Shown here: piece after piece, positions 49,195-61,442 of the stretch
Layout of the letters: each line of letters begins with the position of its first letter
Numbering within the stretch: the stretch's first letter is position 1
NCBI GenBank assembly: GCA_905182985.1
Contig: CAJJDN010000097.1
Span: forward strand, 204,526-268,525
Reading direction: 5' to 3'
Source of the DNA: Paramecium sonneborni
Lineage: Eukaryota > Ciliophora > Oligohymenophorea > Peniculida > Parameciidae
DNA: 64,000 bases
Notes under the pieces: generated by a model
Seen by the model: the letters and a program-made list of their open reading frames with translations, nothing else
Told to the model about the DNA's origin: nothing
The model's database searches: none
Made by a program: the position numbers and the translations under genes

Positions 49195-50723
49195 TCAAAA
49201 AAAGTCTCCATCATACTCTGTCATTTTGATAATTTCATCAATTATTTACATATGAGTATAATCATTTGTTTTTTTTTAAATATCTTGAATTACTGATTCT
49301 CCTTAGTATTTTAAAAATTCTCCAACATAACGATCTGGATAAATCACTAACAAAATCTAATTATAAAATACTTTCTCCAATTGATAAAACAGTATGTGCA
49401 ATAAACAAATAATCGTCAATATTAATAATTTAGATTTCATCTTAATAGAATTCATTAATCAATTTGAATATAGGAAATTCAATAATTGTTTATTCTTTGT
49501 ATCGAGATTTTAATAGTTTAGTGATCAAATTACAAATGTTAGAGGGAAATTCCTAAATAAGGCAATACATTTACTTTATTATTTTTATTGATAATTTAAA
49601 CTTATGTTACTATTTTTTCAAAGCATAAATCTTGTTCATTTAAAACAAAATTATTATCATCTTCAATAATTGAATAAAAGCCTTCATAGATTAATTTAAT
49701 AATAATTTTGTTGAATTTAAGGTTACTTTAAAGTGCATTCGAATAATAAGATAATAAGTGATATTTTTCTAAAAGAAGCTTAATATGATAAATATTTTAC
49801 TTTCATTAATTATTTATTTTTTTCTATAATAACATTAAACATTTTTAAAGCCTATATGGCTAATTTAGATACTTTTTAAGATTTGATGACATCATTAAAA
49901 GCAGATATGGCATCATCAATAATTAAATATTTATTAAATTGATTAACAATTTGAAATTGATTGATGTGGATTGATCCTATAACTGCTCTCATAGTTTTAA
50001 AAGACTATTATTTAAGAGAATCATCAATTGTTGATTATGAGATGTTATCTATTATTTCTAATATTTATTCCATATTAGGTTCTCTATAATTATGAAGGAA
50101 AAGATGATCAATGATTTTTAGATAATTCATGCTTAATTCTTCATGACAACCATGTGTAGTATAACTATAATAAATATTAGATAATATTTATAAGCTTTGA
50201 GCTAATTTTAAGGTTTCATCTAAATTTAATTCAACTAGAAAATTAAACACGATTTTAGTGAACTATTTAGTTTAAGAATTATATTATTACACTTTCTTTT
50301 AATTCATCAGAGCTGTAATTCAATAAATTATTCAAATAAAGAATTTAACTTTGACTTAACAATAATAACATCTATTATCTCTTCATATGGTAAGTGAAAT
50401 TAGTTAAAAATTTAGAGCATTATTGTGGAAAATGTTATAATAAATCAAATACTATTTAAGCTCCAGGTCTATAATATTTAATTAATAAACTACATTATAG
50501 CATCAATAATTTAGCTATCCAATTCCTTTTTGGATGATAAAAATTCATCAAGATTTTCTATACATTAAGGGATATTAGATTTAGATATCAATTGATCATA
50601 ATCATTTTTAGGAAAATCAATAAGAATTTATTGAATGATATTGCTTCTTTTTTTTGTGAATATTTCTTCATTTTTTTCTCTTCTTATTTAGACTCTAAAT
50701 AATTCCCTCTTTTCTTTAATCAT
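49195..50723 (-). CDS. Divergent importin-alpha-like protein, 469 aa
   Basis: The N-terminus KEKRELFRVQIRREKNEEIF, followed by TKKRSNI, resembles the importin-beta-binding segment of importin alpha (R/K-rich, then R..E..L.KRR.I). The body is a run of ARM-like helical repeats of ~42 residues (for example LAQSLQILSNIYYSYTTHGC, VSKLAIQALKMFNVIIEKN), and the end is acidic (MTEYDGDFF). Importin alpha carries nuclear-localisation cargo to importin beta. The usual conserved W...N motifs of the NLS groove are not clear, so it may be a specialised or degenerate paralogue. Five introns (22-28 nt) give a frame divisible by three. Confidence in coding is high, in family moderate. Confidence 0.6.
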
Positions 50724-51396
50724 TTAATTAATATAAAAATAATAATTAAATTAGAAAATTATTACTTTACTTATATCTTAGTTATAAATAGAACATTAAT
50801 TATATAAAGCTTGACATTTTAAGATTTATTTTAATGAATAATTGATAGCCCTTCAAAAAACTATCTATTTTTCTGATCAAGAATATTTTATATAGTTTGT
50901 TATTCCTTCTTTTTAAATTTATTGGTCAATTCTTGACTACATTCTTTAAGAATTATGAAGATAATGATTTTATTTTATTTTAAAAACAAAGATATTTAAT
51001 CATTAATTATCATCCTAACTATCTAAAAATAATTGGTTTTAAGGATTAACTAATTTATGAAAAAATTGTATCTAATAGAATGCCTGATGTATTAATCTTA
51101 ATCTATTCTTTCTTTTTAAATTTTTATTAACCTAAATCATTAAGAAATATATTTTAATTGCAAGTGATTATTGTAAATTTTTATAATTCTTCAGTGCATC
51201 TTTTGATATCAAATTTCATAAAAAATGCTGATAAGAAAATGAAGGTTCATACGTCTAAATAACTGATTATATCCATGCATAAATAAACATTGAATTTTTA
51301 TAAGGGACGTATGTCCTGCGAAATCTTTCAGTAATTTATTAATCAATAATTGGTTACTTTAACCTTTAACTGCAGAGAGTGATCATTTAGATTATT
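50724..51396. other. A+T-rich spacer
   Basis: 673 bp between the importin-like gene and the U1-70K relic. Only short broken frames; nothing supported. Confidence 0.4.
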
Positions 51397-52382
51397 ATGG
51401 AATACTTCTTATTGAATTATTAAAAATATAAAAATGTATATTGTTCGGCACCTAATCCAATGATGCCTCTTGTTTATACTATGAAATCTTCTTTTAATTC
51501 AATAGCCAGCTAAAATCCAAAAACAGGATTTCCTTCCAGATGTATCGATTTTACTCAATTTTTTAAATGTAACAAATTTTGTCAGACATTAAATTGCTCA
51601 TATAAAATCTTAGTTTACACCTAAATGTAGAGCTTATGATACAATTTAGGGTATAGAAAGAAAAGCTGAGTGGATGTTGAAGATATAAAGATCAGTCTGA
51701 ATAAATGGAGAAAGAAAAGATGATATAAAATTGTTTAGATATTATATAGACATCAAAATACTATGTAATGAATAAGTAACGAAATAATTAGATAAATGAA
51801 GCCCATTTAAAGATAACATATAACATCAGAGCTATATAAACTTTGTTTATAGGAAGTTTAAACTTTGTAACAACAGATAAAAAATTCCGTAAAAAATTAA
51901 AAAATAGTGGTCCCATAAAATCTGTAATAATAATACGAGGCTCTGTATATGATAAACCTAGAGGCTATGCATTAATTCGTAAATAGGTAATCATAAATAA
52001 AAAGAGTATGAAAGTGGGGATAGTCTAAAATTAGCTTATAAATACGTATTAGAGTAGCGTATTGATTGTTGTAAAGTGATTGTAGATATAGAAAGAGGTA
52101 GAAAAATTTTTTAATGGAGACCAAGTTATCTTGGGGGTGGATTAGAAGAATTGAAAAAATCAAGAAGTGAAGAAATAAAAAAAAGACTAAGGATGAATCA
52201 ATAGAAATAGATGAAGAAGATAAAAAAGGTAAAAATAAAAAAGGTAATAAATTTAATCGATTTATAGAGATTAAGTAAAATCAACCAAACATGAAAGATT
52301 CAGATCTAAAAGTGCTAAAAAACATAAGATAAGAGATGAAAGTGAATTTAAAGAGAGAAAATCTAAATAGAAACATCAATGA
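51397..52382 (+). pseudogene. U1 snRNP 70K-like gene, probably degenerate
   Basis: The centre is clearly U1-70K-like: QTLFIGSLNFVTTDKKFRK, SGPIKSVIIIRGSVYDKPRG, then IVDIERGRKIFQWRPSYLGG (compare LVDVERGRT.KGWRPRRLGGG). A 20-nt intron after RGYALIRK is needed. The RRM core RNP1 has decayed (RGYALIRK in place of RGYAFIEY). Upstream, the frame carrying RKAEWMLKIQR has a TGA near 51,694 and another where the family has a conserved Trp (before SPFKDN), then needs a frame change to reach QTLFIG. The basic C-terminal tail also changes frame. An intact U1-70K is essential, so a working copy should exist elsewhere. Unusual introns could rescue part of this. Confidence 0.5.
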
Positions 52383-53142
52383 GTGATGATAATGAATAAC
52401 ACAAAAAAATGTAAATTTATTTATGGTAAGTATTCTCCTTTAGACAATCTTTTTTCTTATTCATTTGAATAGTTTATATATAATATATATATGATATCAA
52501 ATTCTCAAAAGTGCCCTTAAATTAGATATGTCTTATTTAATAAAGAATTATTAGACTAAAAACTTAGTTGATCTTTCTTATTTAAAATAGTATATTTCAT
52601 ATGTATATTATTCTTATTATGATTTAACTATCAGAAAACAAGTCTTATATACTCATATAATAAGATTAAATTTAAGAATGATAAAGAAAAAATAGCTAAA
52701 ATGTTTTAAGTTAATATGATTGCCTTTAAAAAAGAATAGAATAATCAATAGAGAATTGAAGGAATAACATAATTAAATGATGTTAATATTTTATGAACAG
52801 AGAAAAAGATGAGAGGAATAATCAAATTCTGAAGTATTAATAATTAAGAAGAAAAATAAGAATCTAAAAATGTGTTATGGCAAGCAAAATAAAAGCATTG
52901 ATTTGATTATATTTGATTATATTAGTTATATATATTCAAATTCTTTATTTTTGAGTTTCAAGAAATCAGATTTATTTTTTAAAAGAATAAAAGAAAACCA
53001 GAAATATATTTTATAAATGGTTTATATTTAACTACTACCCACTAACTGAACAATTATTAATTAAATTTATATTATGATGAAATATATTATTACGCATCAT
53101 TACACAGTATAAAAATTAAAAATAGTTTTTACAATTTTAATT
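52383..53142. other. A+T-rich spacer
   Basis: About 760 bp before the alternative oxidase gene. One short frame near 52,660-52,800 is K/Q-rich but ends quickly; nothing else is supported. Confidence 0.4.
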
Positions 53143-53958
53143 ATGATTTAAAGAATTAACAAACAATTTTGGAAAACCTTTTGTTCAACTAAGCCTCCAA
53201 GTTAGGATAAAAAGAATGTAATATATGCAATGCCACATCCTATATGGAAAGAAGAAGAAGTAAACAATGTGAAGATAGATCATAAATAACCAATGACTTT
53301 TGGTGATAGATTTGCTCATTTATTTATTTAATCAATGAGAATAGGATTTGATGTTTTAAGTGGCTATAGAAAAGTATTTCCATGGTAGGATAATATAATA
53401 TCAGAAAAGAAATGGATAAATAGAGTTCTATTTTTAGAGACAGTAGCAGGTGTGCCAGGATTTGTAGCAGGAATGCATAGACATTTAAGATCATTAAGAG
53501 GAATGAAAAGAGATTTAGGTTGGATACATACATTATTAGAAGAAGCAGAAAATGAAAGAGTTCATTTATTAACATTTCTTACAATAAAAAAACCATCATT
53601 AATCTTTAGATCAGGTGTAATATTAGCTTAATTATGGTATGTTGCATTATATTCTATTGCTTATATGATATAACCAAGAGTATGTCATAGAATAGTTGGA
53701 TATTTAGAAGAAGAAGCAGTTAAGACTTATACTCATATGATTGAAGAAATAGAAGTGGAAGGTAGTTCATTACATTCATGGAAAACTAGACCAGCTCATT
53801 AAAATTCTATTGAATATTGGAAATTATCTGAAAATGCAACATTGTTAGATGTAGTTAAAGCTATAAGAAAAGATGAAGAGCATCATAAAGAAGTTAATCA
53901 TAGATTTGCTGATGATTATACTTAATAATCAGAAAACCCATTCCCACCAGGATATTGA
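53143..53958 (+). CDS. AOX: Mitochondrial alternative oxidase, 271 aa
   Basis: Intronless gene for the di-iron ubiquinol oxidase that passes electrons to oxygen without pumping protons. All ligand motifs are present: LETVAGVPGFVAGMHRHLRS (first Glu), HTLLEEAENERVHLL (Glu..Glu..His), VGYLEEEAVKTYTH (LEEEA), and IRKDEEHHKEVNHRFAD (Glu..His). The order and spacing match the family. The first ~25 residues (MIQRINKQFWKTFCSTK) are basic and lack acids, consistent with a mitochondrial presequence. It is short compared with plant forms, typical for protists. Very secure. Confidence 0.97.
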
Positions 53959-54011
53959 TTTCTATTATATTATCTAATTTATTTTCATCTTTTTATAATA
54001 TTTTATAATGA

Positions 54012-54425
54012 TCAAAACAATTGAACCGGTGATTTTATTGCATTCTTAAAATCATAATATATAGTAACAATTGGAGCACTTTCTTAAGAATTTGATCCTT
54101 TTATAACTAAAGCATCTCCTATTTTTTTATTAAATATATATTGTAATCTATTTACAATAAACATCTTACTGATTTTGCTTCTCAGCATCCAAATATAATC
54201 GGATATCTGTTATACCTCCGTGTCTATCTTATAATTCTTTATTTATGAACATTAATGGATCATTGTATGCTACAACTATTTCAAAGTTTGGATAAGGCCA
54301 ATCTTTTTCAAGGATTACAAATTTTAGTTTTATGTATTAATGTTATTCACTGTCCATTTCGAATGATGGCTAAAATAAGAGTTTTGTTATGTCTATATAT
54401 ATACATATATATTATTGGCGTTCAT
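54012..54425 (-). CDS. Small unknown protein, about 118 aa
   Basis: Two introns are inferred: a 22-nt one and a 35-nt one after the seventh codon; if the second is wrong, the start is ATG 54356. The product looks beta-rich: IKLKFVILEKDWPYPNFEIV, then LQDRHGGITDIRLYLDAEK, and ends FKNAIKSPVQLF. I do not recognise it. It lies 27 bp below the stop of the next minus-strand gene and 53 bp from the convergent alternative oxidase stop. Coding is likely from composition. Confidence 0.55.
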
Positions 54426-54452
54426 TTTAATTTTTAATAATGAAATATACTA

Positions 54453-55106
54453 TCATAATTCTTCAAACCCATCTTCTATTTATACATTACGTTCAATTGA
54501 TTAAACTTATTTAGGTTCAGATTAATCTTATTAACCTTCTGTTTATTTTTTAATCCATTCTCTTGTTTTAACAAAACGTTCTGGTGTTTTAGGTTCAAAG
54601 TTTAGTTATCTAAATGCTTTTTCTCTTCTAAGACGACCACCATATTTAAAGAATTATTGAGACCAATGTTTAATAGCTTGTTAAAGATCCACTGCAGTTT
54701 TTGGTTCTTTCCACCAAGTAACTACTTTTGTGGCTCCATTCTCTTAAACATAACTAAGAAATTCATAATAATCAACAAGCATTTTTAGTAATTCATCTTA
54801 AAAATCTATTTAATGATTGATGAGGTCTTGTATTTGTTTTTGTATTTACAATTTCAAAAAATTAGTCTGCTCTGAAAAATCTTTTACCATAAAAGAAAGT
54901 GAGATAGAGAGGATTGATTATATTACTTAATCACAAGTTTAGAGTGTCGGATTATTTAGTTAAAAGTTACGACTTAAACTAAGTTTGTAGTTAGTTTCTT
55001 AATTAATAAGAGTTTCAATTTCTACTTGAGGATCGATCATAATCTCATTCTGAATTTACTCAACATGGATGACCTCACTATTTGAACGAGGGCATAAAGC
55101 ACCCAT
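54453..55106 (-). CDS. Unknown protein, 217 aa
   Basis: An intronless frame from ATG 55106 to TGA 54453-54455. A helical N-terminal half (IQKQIQDLINHQIDFQDELL) is followed by a basic, W-rich stretch (TKVVTWWKEPKTAVDLQQAI, KYGGRLRREKAFRQLNFEPK) and a Q/E-rich tail. No family recognised. Placed 41 bp below the carboxypeptidase stop on the same strand. Confidence 0.6.
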
Positions 55107-55147
55107 TTAATTAATTATATAAATCCAACAAATTATATATATATCCA

Positions 55148-56710
55148 TCACAGTATATCTGATGGTAAAGGTATCTCAAAAATGAAATGACTAGCCATTA
55201 TGCTAGCAGCTTCAGGTTAATCCATGGGAACCATGTGTCCAGCATTTCTAACAGAAACAAATGTTAAGCCATCAATTTCCCATACGTTACCAGCATTTTA
55301 TGGTTCTGTTCCTTTTTCTCCTGGTTTATACCAAGGTCTCCATTCTTCAATAGTAGGTAGATCTAAAGGATAATAATAATAAAAATACTTAGTTCTTTTT
55401 ATAATTTATCAATCCAATACAAGGTACCAGTGATAGGTACAATAGAATCAACATCTCCACTAAATTTTAATATTCTAATTCCATTTTTTAAAAGTTTAGG
55501 ATATAAATGATAAGTTGCCCCTGGATCTTTTTTATAATCAATATTAGAGCAATCATTCCAATAACCAGCATCATCTCTAATATGAAGTGCCTAAATGATT
55601 TAGTATATAGGATACTTTTCTAAAAGCAGCATTATTAAGATAAAGGAATAAAGCTTCTGATTCAGAACATTCATTAACTTATCCAACTATTCCTTCTTTC
55701 ATTGGATGTAATTTAAATCTTTTGCCTTTAATTAATTGTCCATTTTAATTATAAAATGGTAATTAATAACATTTTCCATATACATTATATGGATTAAAAT
55801 AGTAATCACTAAAATAATAAGTAATGTATTATTACTCATCTCCATTTATTTATTCCATAACATCTCCATATATTTCCATACATTCTGGATAAGCTTTCAT
55901 ATGACAATAATTTGTCATTGATTCAATTTTATCATTTAATTTTTCACTAATAAATCCATGATTATGAAGAAATTTATAAAAATGAACAGGAAAATTGAAT
56001 CCTAGATCTGTACATTCTGTAGGATCTGTACATCCATTACCAATCATTAATCCTTTTAATTTTATTCTATCACCTGGTGCTGCATTAGCATTATAATCAA
56101 TAATTTCATTAGCTAATGTAGGAATATAGATTCCAGCCCAACTTTCTCCAGCTATATAAAAATCTATGCTTTTATAATCTGGGAATTTCTTAAAGAATTC
56201 TAATACTGCTTTTAAATTATCTTTAGCTGTACTCTTATCATCAGTTGTGGTATTACCAAAAGAAAATCCTACACCTGCTGGACTTTCTAAATAAAACATG
56301 TTAGCCTATAATCATAATATTAATTCATTATTACAAAATTCAACCATGTGAATAGATTTTATTTAAAATTATTTGTACCTAATTCTACTGTGAAAGGACC
56401 ATTTTCTACCATTGCTCCGTATAAAGATGAACATCCAGGACCTCCATTTAACCACAATATTAATGGAAATGTAGCTTATAATGGTCCAGCTAAACTAAAT
56501 GCTGGAAATGCAAAATAATGGAATTGTTTTTTACCAGCGTCATCGATTGGTAAATAACCAGAATACCTAATTATTATTATTTACTCTTTACATCTTTCCA
56601 GAAAATGGAATCTTAAACTTAGACCATGTTGATCCATCAACCTCGTCTTCTTTTGGAAAGCCTACTACAAATCCAATTAAACAAAATAGTGACAAAAACA
56701 TTATTATCAT
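55148..56710 (-). CDS. Serine carboxypeptidase (family S10), 485 aa
   Basis: Secreted or lysosomal alpha/beta-hydrolase. It starts with a signal peptide ([19 protein letters not shown]). Family blocks follow: [19 protein letters not shown] (oxyanion region), [26 protein letters not shown] with the catalytic Ser, [13 protein letters not shown] with the Asp, and [16 protein letters not shown] with the His. The triad is complete, so it should release C-terminal residues from peptides in acidic vacuoles. Four introns (25, 29, 25 and 26 nt) are removed, and the frame is then divisible by three. Very secure. Confidence 0.96.
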
Positions 56711-56803
56711 AAATTATATTAAGTCATCATATTTATATCTTTATAATTAATTCCAACAAAACAGATATATAATATAATTAAATTGTTAGTTATTTCAACA
56801 TTA

Positions 56804-57362
56804 ATGTCTATCTCAAGTGAAATACCTAAAGTTTCAACATAAACAAAAACTATTACCTCCTTTCCTTTACCAACCAGATCTCTTATTAAAAGAAATAAGT
56901 AATAAAAGTTTTAAGTCATTTTGAAAAACTCTCTAGGAAAGTAAACAATTAAAAAGAAATTCAAACGTAAAAGACTCTTTTCTGGATCAAAACGTACTGT
57001 TGTTAACTAAAGAGGTCGAATCCCACTGTCTGAAACTTTTACCTTAAGTGAAGATCGTTTAATACTCTCTTCTGTAATTAAATTAGGACCTAAATTCAAA
57101 GTGATATCCTCCTATTTTCCATAAAAGACATTAAGCACTGTCAAAAATCGTTACTATAAGTATTTAAGATATCGTTGGACTCAAATTATGGGCAAGTAAT
57201 ATTGTTTACAAACATATAAGGGATTTTGAAAGTTTGATCAAAGAAAACTAATAAATTATAAAATAAGATGATGAAATTGTAGAAACAGCAGAACTATTCC
57301 CAGAAGTCAAAGATATATTGAAAAATATGATCACAAATATCAAATCTTTAATTTCATCGTGA
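56804..57362 (+). CDS. Myb/SANT-like DNA-binding protein, 177 aa
   Basis: After a basic N-terminus (KKKFKRKRLFSGSKR) comes a single Myb-like repeat at residues ~80-130: FTLSEDRLILSSVIKLGPKF, then TLSTVKNRYYKYLRYRW. This fits the W...ED..L...V..G..W..I......R....R.R...L pattern with aromatic replacements. A 25-nt intron (57196-57220) leads to an acidic helical tail. Single-repeat Myb proteins bind DNA or telomeric chromatin; the target cannot be inferred. Its start is 93 bp from the divergent carboxypeptidase gene. Confidence 0.65.
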
Positions 57363-58382
57363 TTCTTATAAATATACAACTTATAATTTGTTCTCATTCT
57401 TTTTTACATACACATTTTGAAAAAAATTCTAGATTTTTAGAGTAAACATAAGTAATTCAAAATTTCTAAAATATGGACTAACTGAAAATTAAAGGAAAAC
57501 AATTTATTTTATTTCATTGATATTAATAAACTAATTAGAGTTATATATCATACCCTCAACCTAAAATCAATACAGATCTATTTTCCAAAAAAAACAGAAA
57601 TTTCGTTAATTTAATTTTTAGATAATCATCATTGTACTTTTAAACGATTAATTTATAGTTTTTATTTTTTATCATCTCAATAAAGATAAATAGTTATCTT
57701 AAAGCTTTTATTAATATATTATTAGGCTGTTCATATAAGCTAATGTATATTAAAAAAAATTTGTTTACATTGTTTTAAAAAAATAAAATAAATAAAATTA
57801 AATTTAGAGATAATGAGCAGAATTATTTAATATTTATGGTCAAGAATGATTTAATAACTATTCATTTTTAATAAAATCTTCACTAACATTTTTTAGAAAA
57901 TAATTCGTTAATTGGACAAGAAATGTTCAAAAATAAATTCAATAAACGATAAGATCAAATTTTATTCTAATTCAAATAAACAAAGCCATAGTAATATAAT
58001 ACATATGATTAAATCGAATGTAACTTAAAAAAAAAAATCTAGCTGATAGGATTTTTATTTTGAATTTAAAATAATTGGAAACTAAAAAGTTGTAATTTTT
58101 TATCATGTTTTGATAACTTTTTTGAAATAAAATAAAACTAAATTAAAATTATCAAAACAGTTGACTAAAAATAAGGAGTCTTTAAAAAACTTTTAATTTT
58201 ATACATAATTAGGTTTAAAATGATCAAATAAAGCTAGTTAAAATAAACTTATAATCTAGGAAATTTATTATTTAATAGCAAAAATATTTAGAAAATGAAT
58301 AATTTTTCATCATTATTATTTTGGTTGATATAATCAATCATAATCTTTTAAAAGCATTTAATTATATTTTAAGATTACAGAA
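57363..58382. other. Long A+T-rich spacer
   Basis: About 1 kb of very A+T-rich sequence with poly-A and poly-T runs. No gene or repeat unit is supported on either strand. Confidence 0.5.
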
Positions 58383-59130
58383 TCAGAAATAATTTAGACA
58401 TACTGTCATTTTTATAACATTGCTATCAAAATCTATTTCATTATTTTCGAATTTTTGAGTTTTATGATGTTAGTAATTCCCAATAGTGCTTACTGGATTC
58501 AAAATAAATATTCTCTGAAGCAGATAATTCATATAAAGTCTTCTACTGTTCTGAGTATTCTCTGAAATTATTATTTATTTTTTATTATATTGAAATAACC
58601 AATAAGAAAGTTGAAGGTTTTTTTAAATCTTTTCATCATCATTGTTGTTATAAATTTGATTTTATTTTATTTAAAAATTAATTTTATAAGAATTAATGAT
58701 ATTTTCAAGTAATTTATTCATTCCTTTTACTCTTAGTCATTAACAATCTTCAAAAAGAAATAAGCAAACATATCGCAAGTAATTTCATCAAAAAATATAA
58801 AATTTTATGGATAAAAGGAATTAAGCCAGATTAATAATCGATTAAATTATTTTTTTTTAATTAGCGAATCTTCAAGCATTATATCTTCAAATTTTATTTT
58901 ACAAAAGTTCATCTACTTCATTTAGTTTTCAAAAGTTGTGTAAATTTTTGTTTTCAGATTTTATTCTCTTATAGTTTGATCTACTTTAAGCCAAGGATTT
59001 TTGTGGATTAAAACTTTGGAAATAAACTTTAAAATCTATTATAAGCGCATAATCCAATTGAGTAAGTGCTAATGATTAATTAACTTACGAAAAATATATT
59101 AAGGAAAATAATATATTTATTTTGTTAATC
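58383..59130 (-). pseudogene. Fragmented protein-coding relic
   Basis: Two protein-like frames follow each other on the minus strand. The first (about 59,130 to 58,715) reads LNWIMRLQQILKF, VLIHKNPWLKVDQTIREQNL and RLLIWLNSFYPQNFIFFDEI, ending ...QEQKE at TGA. The second continues from KGMNKLLENIINSYKINFQI to ENNEIDFDSNVIKMTVCLNY and ends at TGA 58383-58385. No GT..AG intron joins them, so a frameshift is likely. Composition is normal for this genome's proteins. The family is not recognised. An unannotated intron type could still make it a gene. Confidence 0.4.
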
Positions 59131-59279
59131 AAGATTTTATTTTTTATTTTAAAAATCCTTAAGTTTTATTAATGTTCACAATTATTGTCAGAATCTAGCT
59201 GTACTTTTGTTAAACTTTTTTTGAAATTCACTATCAAATTAAAATTCTTATTAGTTTACTCATAATAATTTAATATAAT

Positions 59280-60277
59280 TCATCTAAATGTTTTTTAGCC
59301 TCTATTCTCAAAATGAGATTATATCAAAGAGTTTCTTTCGTTAATTTTTTGGTCTTGGCTTGGCTCTAGTGGCAATTGATATAATCCAATCCAATCTTAA
59401 CGCTTATTAGGATCAGGTTGAATGCATTAAGTAATAAATGTGATTAAATTCTTAGAATAGAATTGATCTAACCATTTCAAAGGATTTTCGAAAGCTTAAA
59501 AGAGGGTTAAACTTTGTAAAAGTACAATTCTATTAATAATAATAAATAATTACCCAAAAGCAAATACATCTACTTTAAACGGGTTAATTTATGCTGTGTC
59601 TAATAGATTAGCCTCAGAATTGATAAATGGTTTAGTTTCTGGAGCTAAAAACACTTAAATTTCAGGATCTTTTGTTTACTAATATTTATTAAAATTGCCC
59701 CATCTACCACCAATTAATTCTTAATCATAAACTCTATATAAGAGATACTCTTCATCAAAATAGATAGTCTTAGTGGTGATCATACCATGAGGAATATTAT
59801 TGTTTTAAAAGAAATGTAAAGCTTGCATTACTCCTTTAATAAGACACCAAACTTCTGGTTCAGGTATCAAATATCTCTTTGCTTATCTTCTTTCTGTTAA
59901 TTCATGAAGAGTTAATTGACCATATTCAAAAAAAACAAATATTTAAAATACTTCTGTCTATCCAAATTAACCTAGTTTCATTGTTTTTTGGCTTTCACTT
60001 TCTATCGAATAGAATATATGTGGTTGTTTAATCTTGCAACGTTCCTTATATTATTTAAGTAATTGCTATTATTGATTTACATCCATCTATTAAACTGGAA
60101 CAGAACACACCAATTTCGAAACCATATATCTGTTAAGAACTTACAATTGTACTTTGCAAAAGGATGAAATCTAAATAATCGTAATTGTCCACGCTATGGG
60201 CAGTATATATTGTCAACAAATTTTAATTCTTCAAAGTTATTCAACACTAGTGTCTTTGGATCTCCTCTCTTTGCCAT
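59280..60277 (-). CDS. Pseudokinase-like protein, 316 aa
   Basis: The fold reads as a protein kinase but catalytic residues are lost. Lobe features are present: FVFFEYGQLTLHELTERRQ, VWCLIKGVMQALHFFQNN, the APE motif in VFLAPETKPF, and KVDVFAFGQ for the DxxxxG helix. The catalytic loop reads IPHGMITTKTIYF, so the HRD Asp and the Asn are missing, and the DFG site reads YDQE. No glycine-rich loop is seen. It would therefore act as a scaffold or regulator. Two introns (60130-60152 and 59530-59553) are removed. The C-terminus is short and basic. Identity as kinase fold is moderately sure; loss of the HRD and DFG motifs is direct. Confidence 0.75.
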
Positions 60278-60361
60278 TCAATTTTAATTTTAATGTTATA
60301 AATACATATTAAACTGCTTAGTTCACTTTATTAATAAATTTATAATCATCATTTAGGATCT

Positions 60362-61082
60362 TCAAATAGTTGATTCTACTCTGATTCTATACATCTATAC
60401 TTTATTTTATTGATCTCTAATATCAAATGTAAGCATTGTTAAACCTAATACTTTCTCAACAAATTTATTTTAATCGTATTTTGTAATCAATATTTAAATT
60501 GTAAATACTCTTTTGTCTTTCAATGACTCTAAAATCTTTTCTAATATCATTTGCTATGTTTTTTAATCTCTTGTACGTATATATACAATTATTTACTGAA
60601 TGCCTTAAAATTTAATAATCTATTCCTACCCCACATTTTATTCATGCTAAGCCTCCTATTCTTCTTCCTCCTATTGTATCACTTTAGTATATAAATTATC
60701 AATAAGTCTTTTGATCTCTCTATAATTATTTTATTATGTAAGGGTTCAAATATATATACAAAGGATATTAGATAGTTGATATTATTAAAATATTCTCAAC
60801 ATCTATTCAAATTATGCTCTAATTAATAACTAAATTTTTGTCATACTCTAAATCTATTGGTGTCACCTAAAACTTCATTCGAACAAACTGTAAATGTAAT
60901 AAATTTTCATCGCTTCCTTCTAAAGTTTCATCTTTATGAAAGCTTTTTATAATTCTATTTTCTTATTATTCTTATCTTGGATATCATAAATCACTAAAAA
61001 TTATATTGTTATTCATTAAAACTATTAGTATAACTGAATTTTTATAACTCCTAAATCTCTCATTTGTTTTTATATAATCCAT
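60362..61082 (-). CDS. Unknown protein, about 208 aa
   Basis: Three introns are needed: 24 nt (a multiple of three that carries a TGA), 28 nt and 42 nt; the last is long for this window. The product has an acidic Q/E-rich middle (VIQQEEEEQEAQHEQ) and a C-terminal beta-rich part (IIVYIRTRDQKTQQMILEKI, then GLTMLTFDIRDQQNKVQMYR). I do not recognise it. The start at ATG 61082 is tentative because the frame extends further upstream. Confidence 0.5.
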
Positions 61083-61442
61083 AACACAGCCATTTATATT
61101 TAAAATTTACTTTCTTCCTTTTTTATATATTTTTAAACTTCTTTACTAATTATTTAATTGTAAATTCAAATTTCTAAAAAGATTGCCAAAAAAGTGTAAT
61201 ATTGATCTAATCTTAATGGGCAATAGCAACAAAAAATAGTCTTAAAGACCATAAGAGTTTTTAAATTTGATTTCCAAAAATAATATTCTTGAATAGATTA
61301 TCAATATTATTAATTGATTTTAATAAATTTTTATTTGAATAAATTATATAATAATTACCAAAATTATTGATGATGTTATCTTTAATATTTTTTATTTGTA
61401 ATATATATCACACGTGCACATGTTTGTTGATTCTTCAGAATT
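61083..61442. other. A+T-rich spacer
   Basis: 360 bp between two minus-strand genes; no supported feature. Confidence 0.4.
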
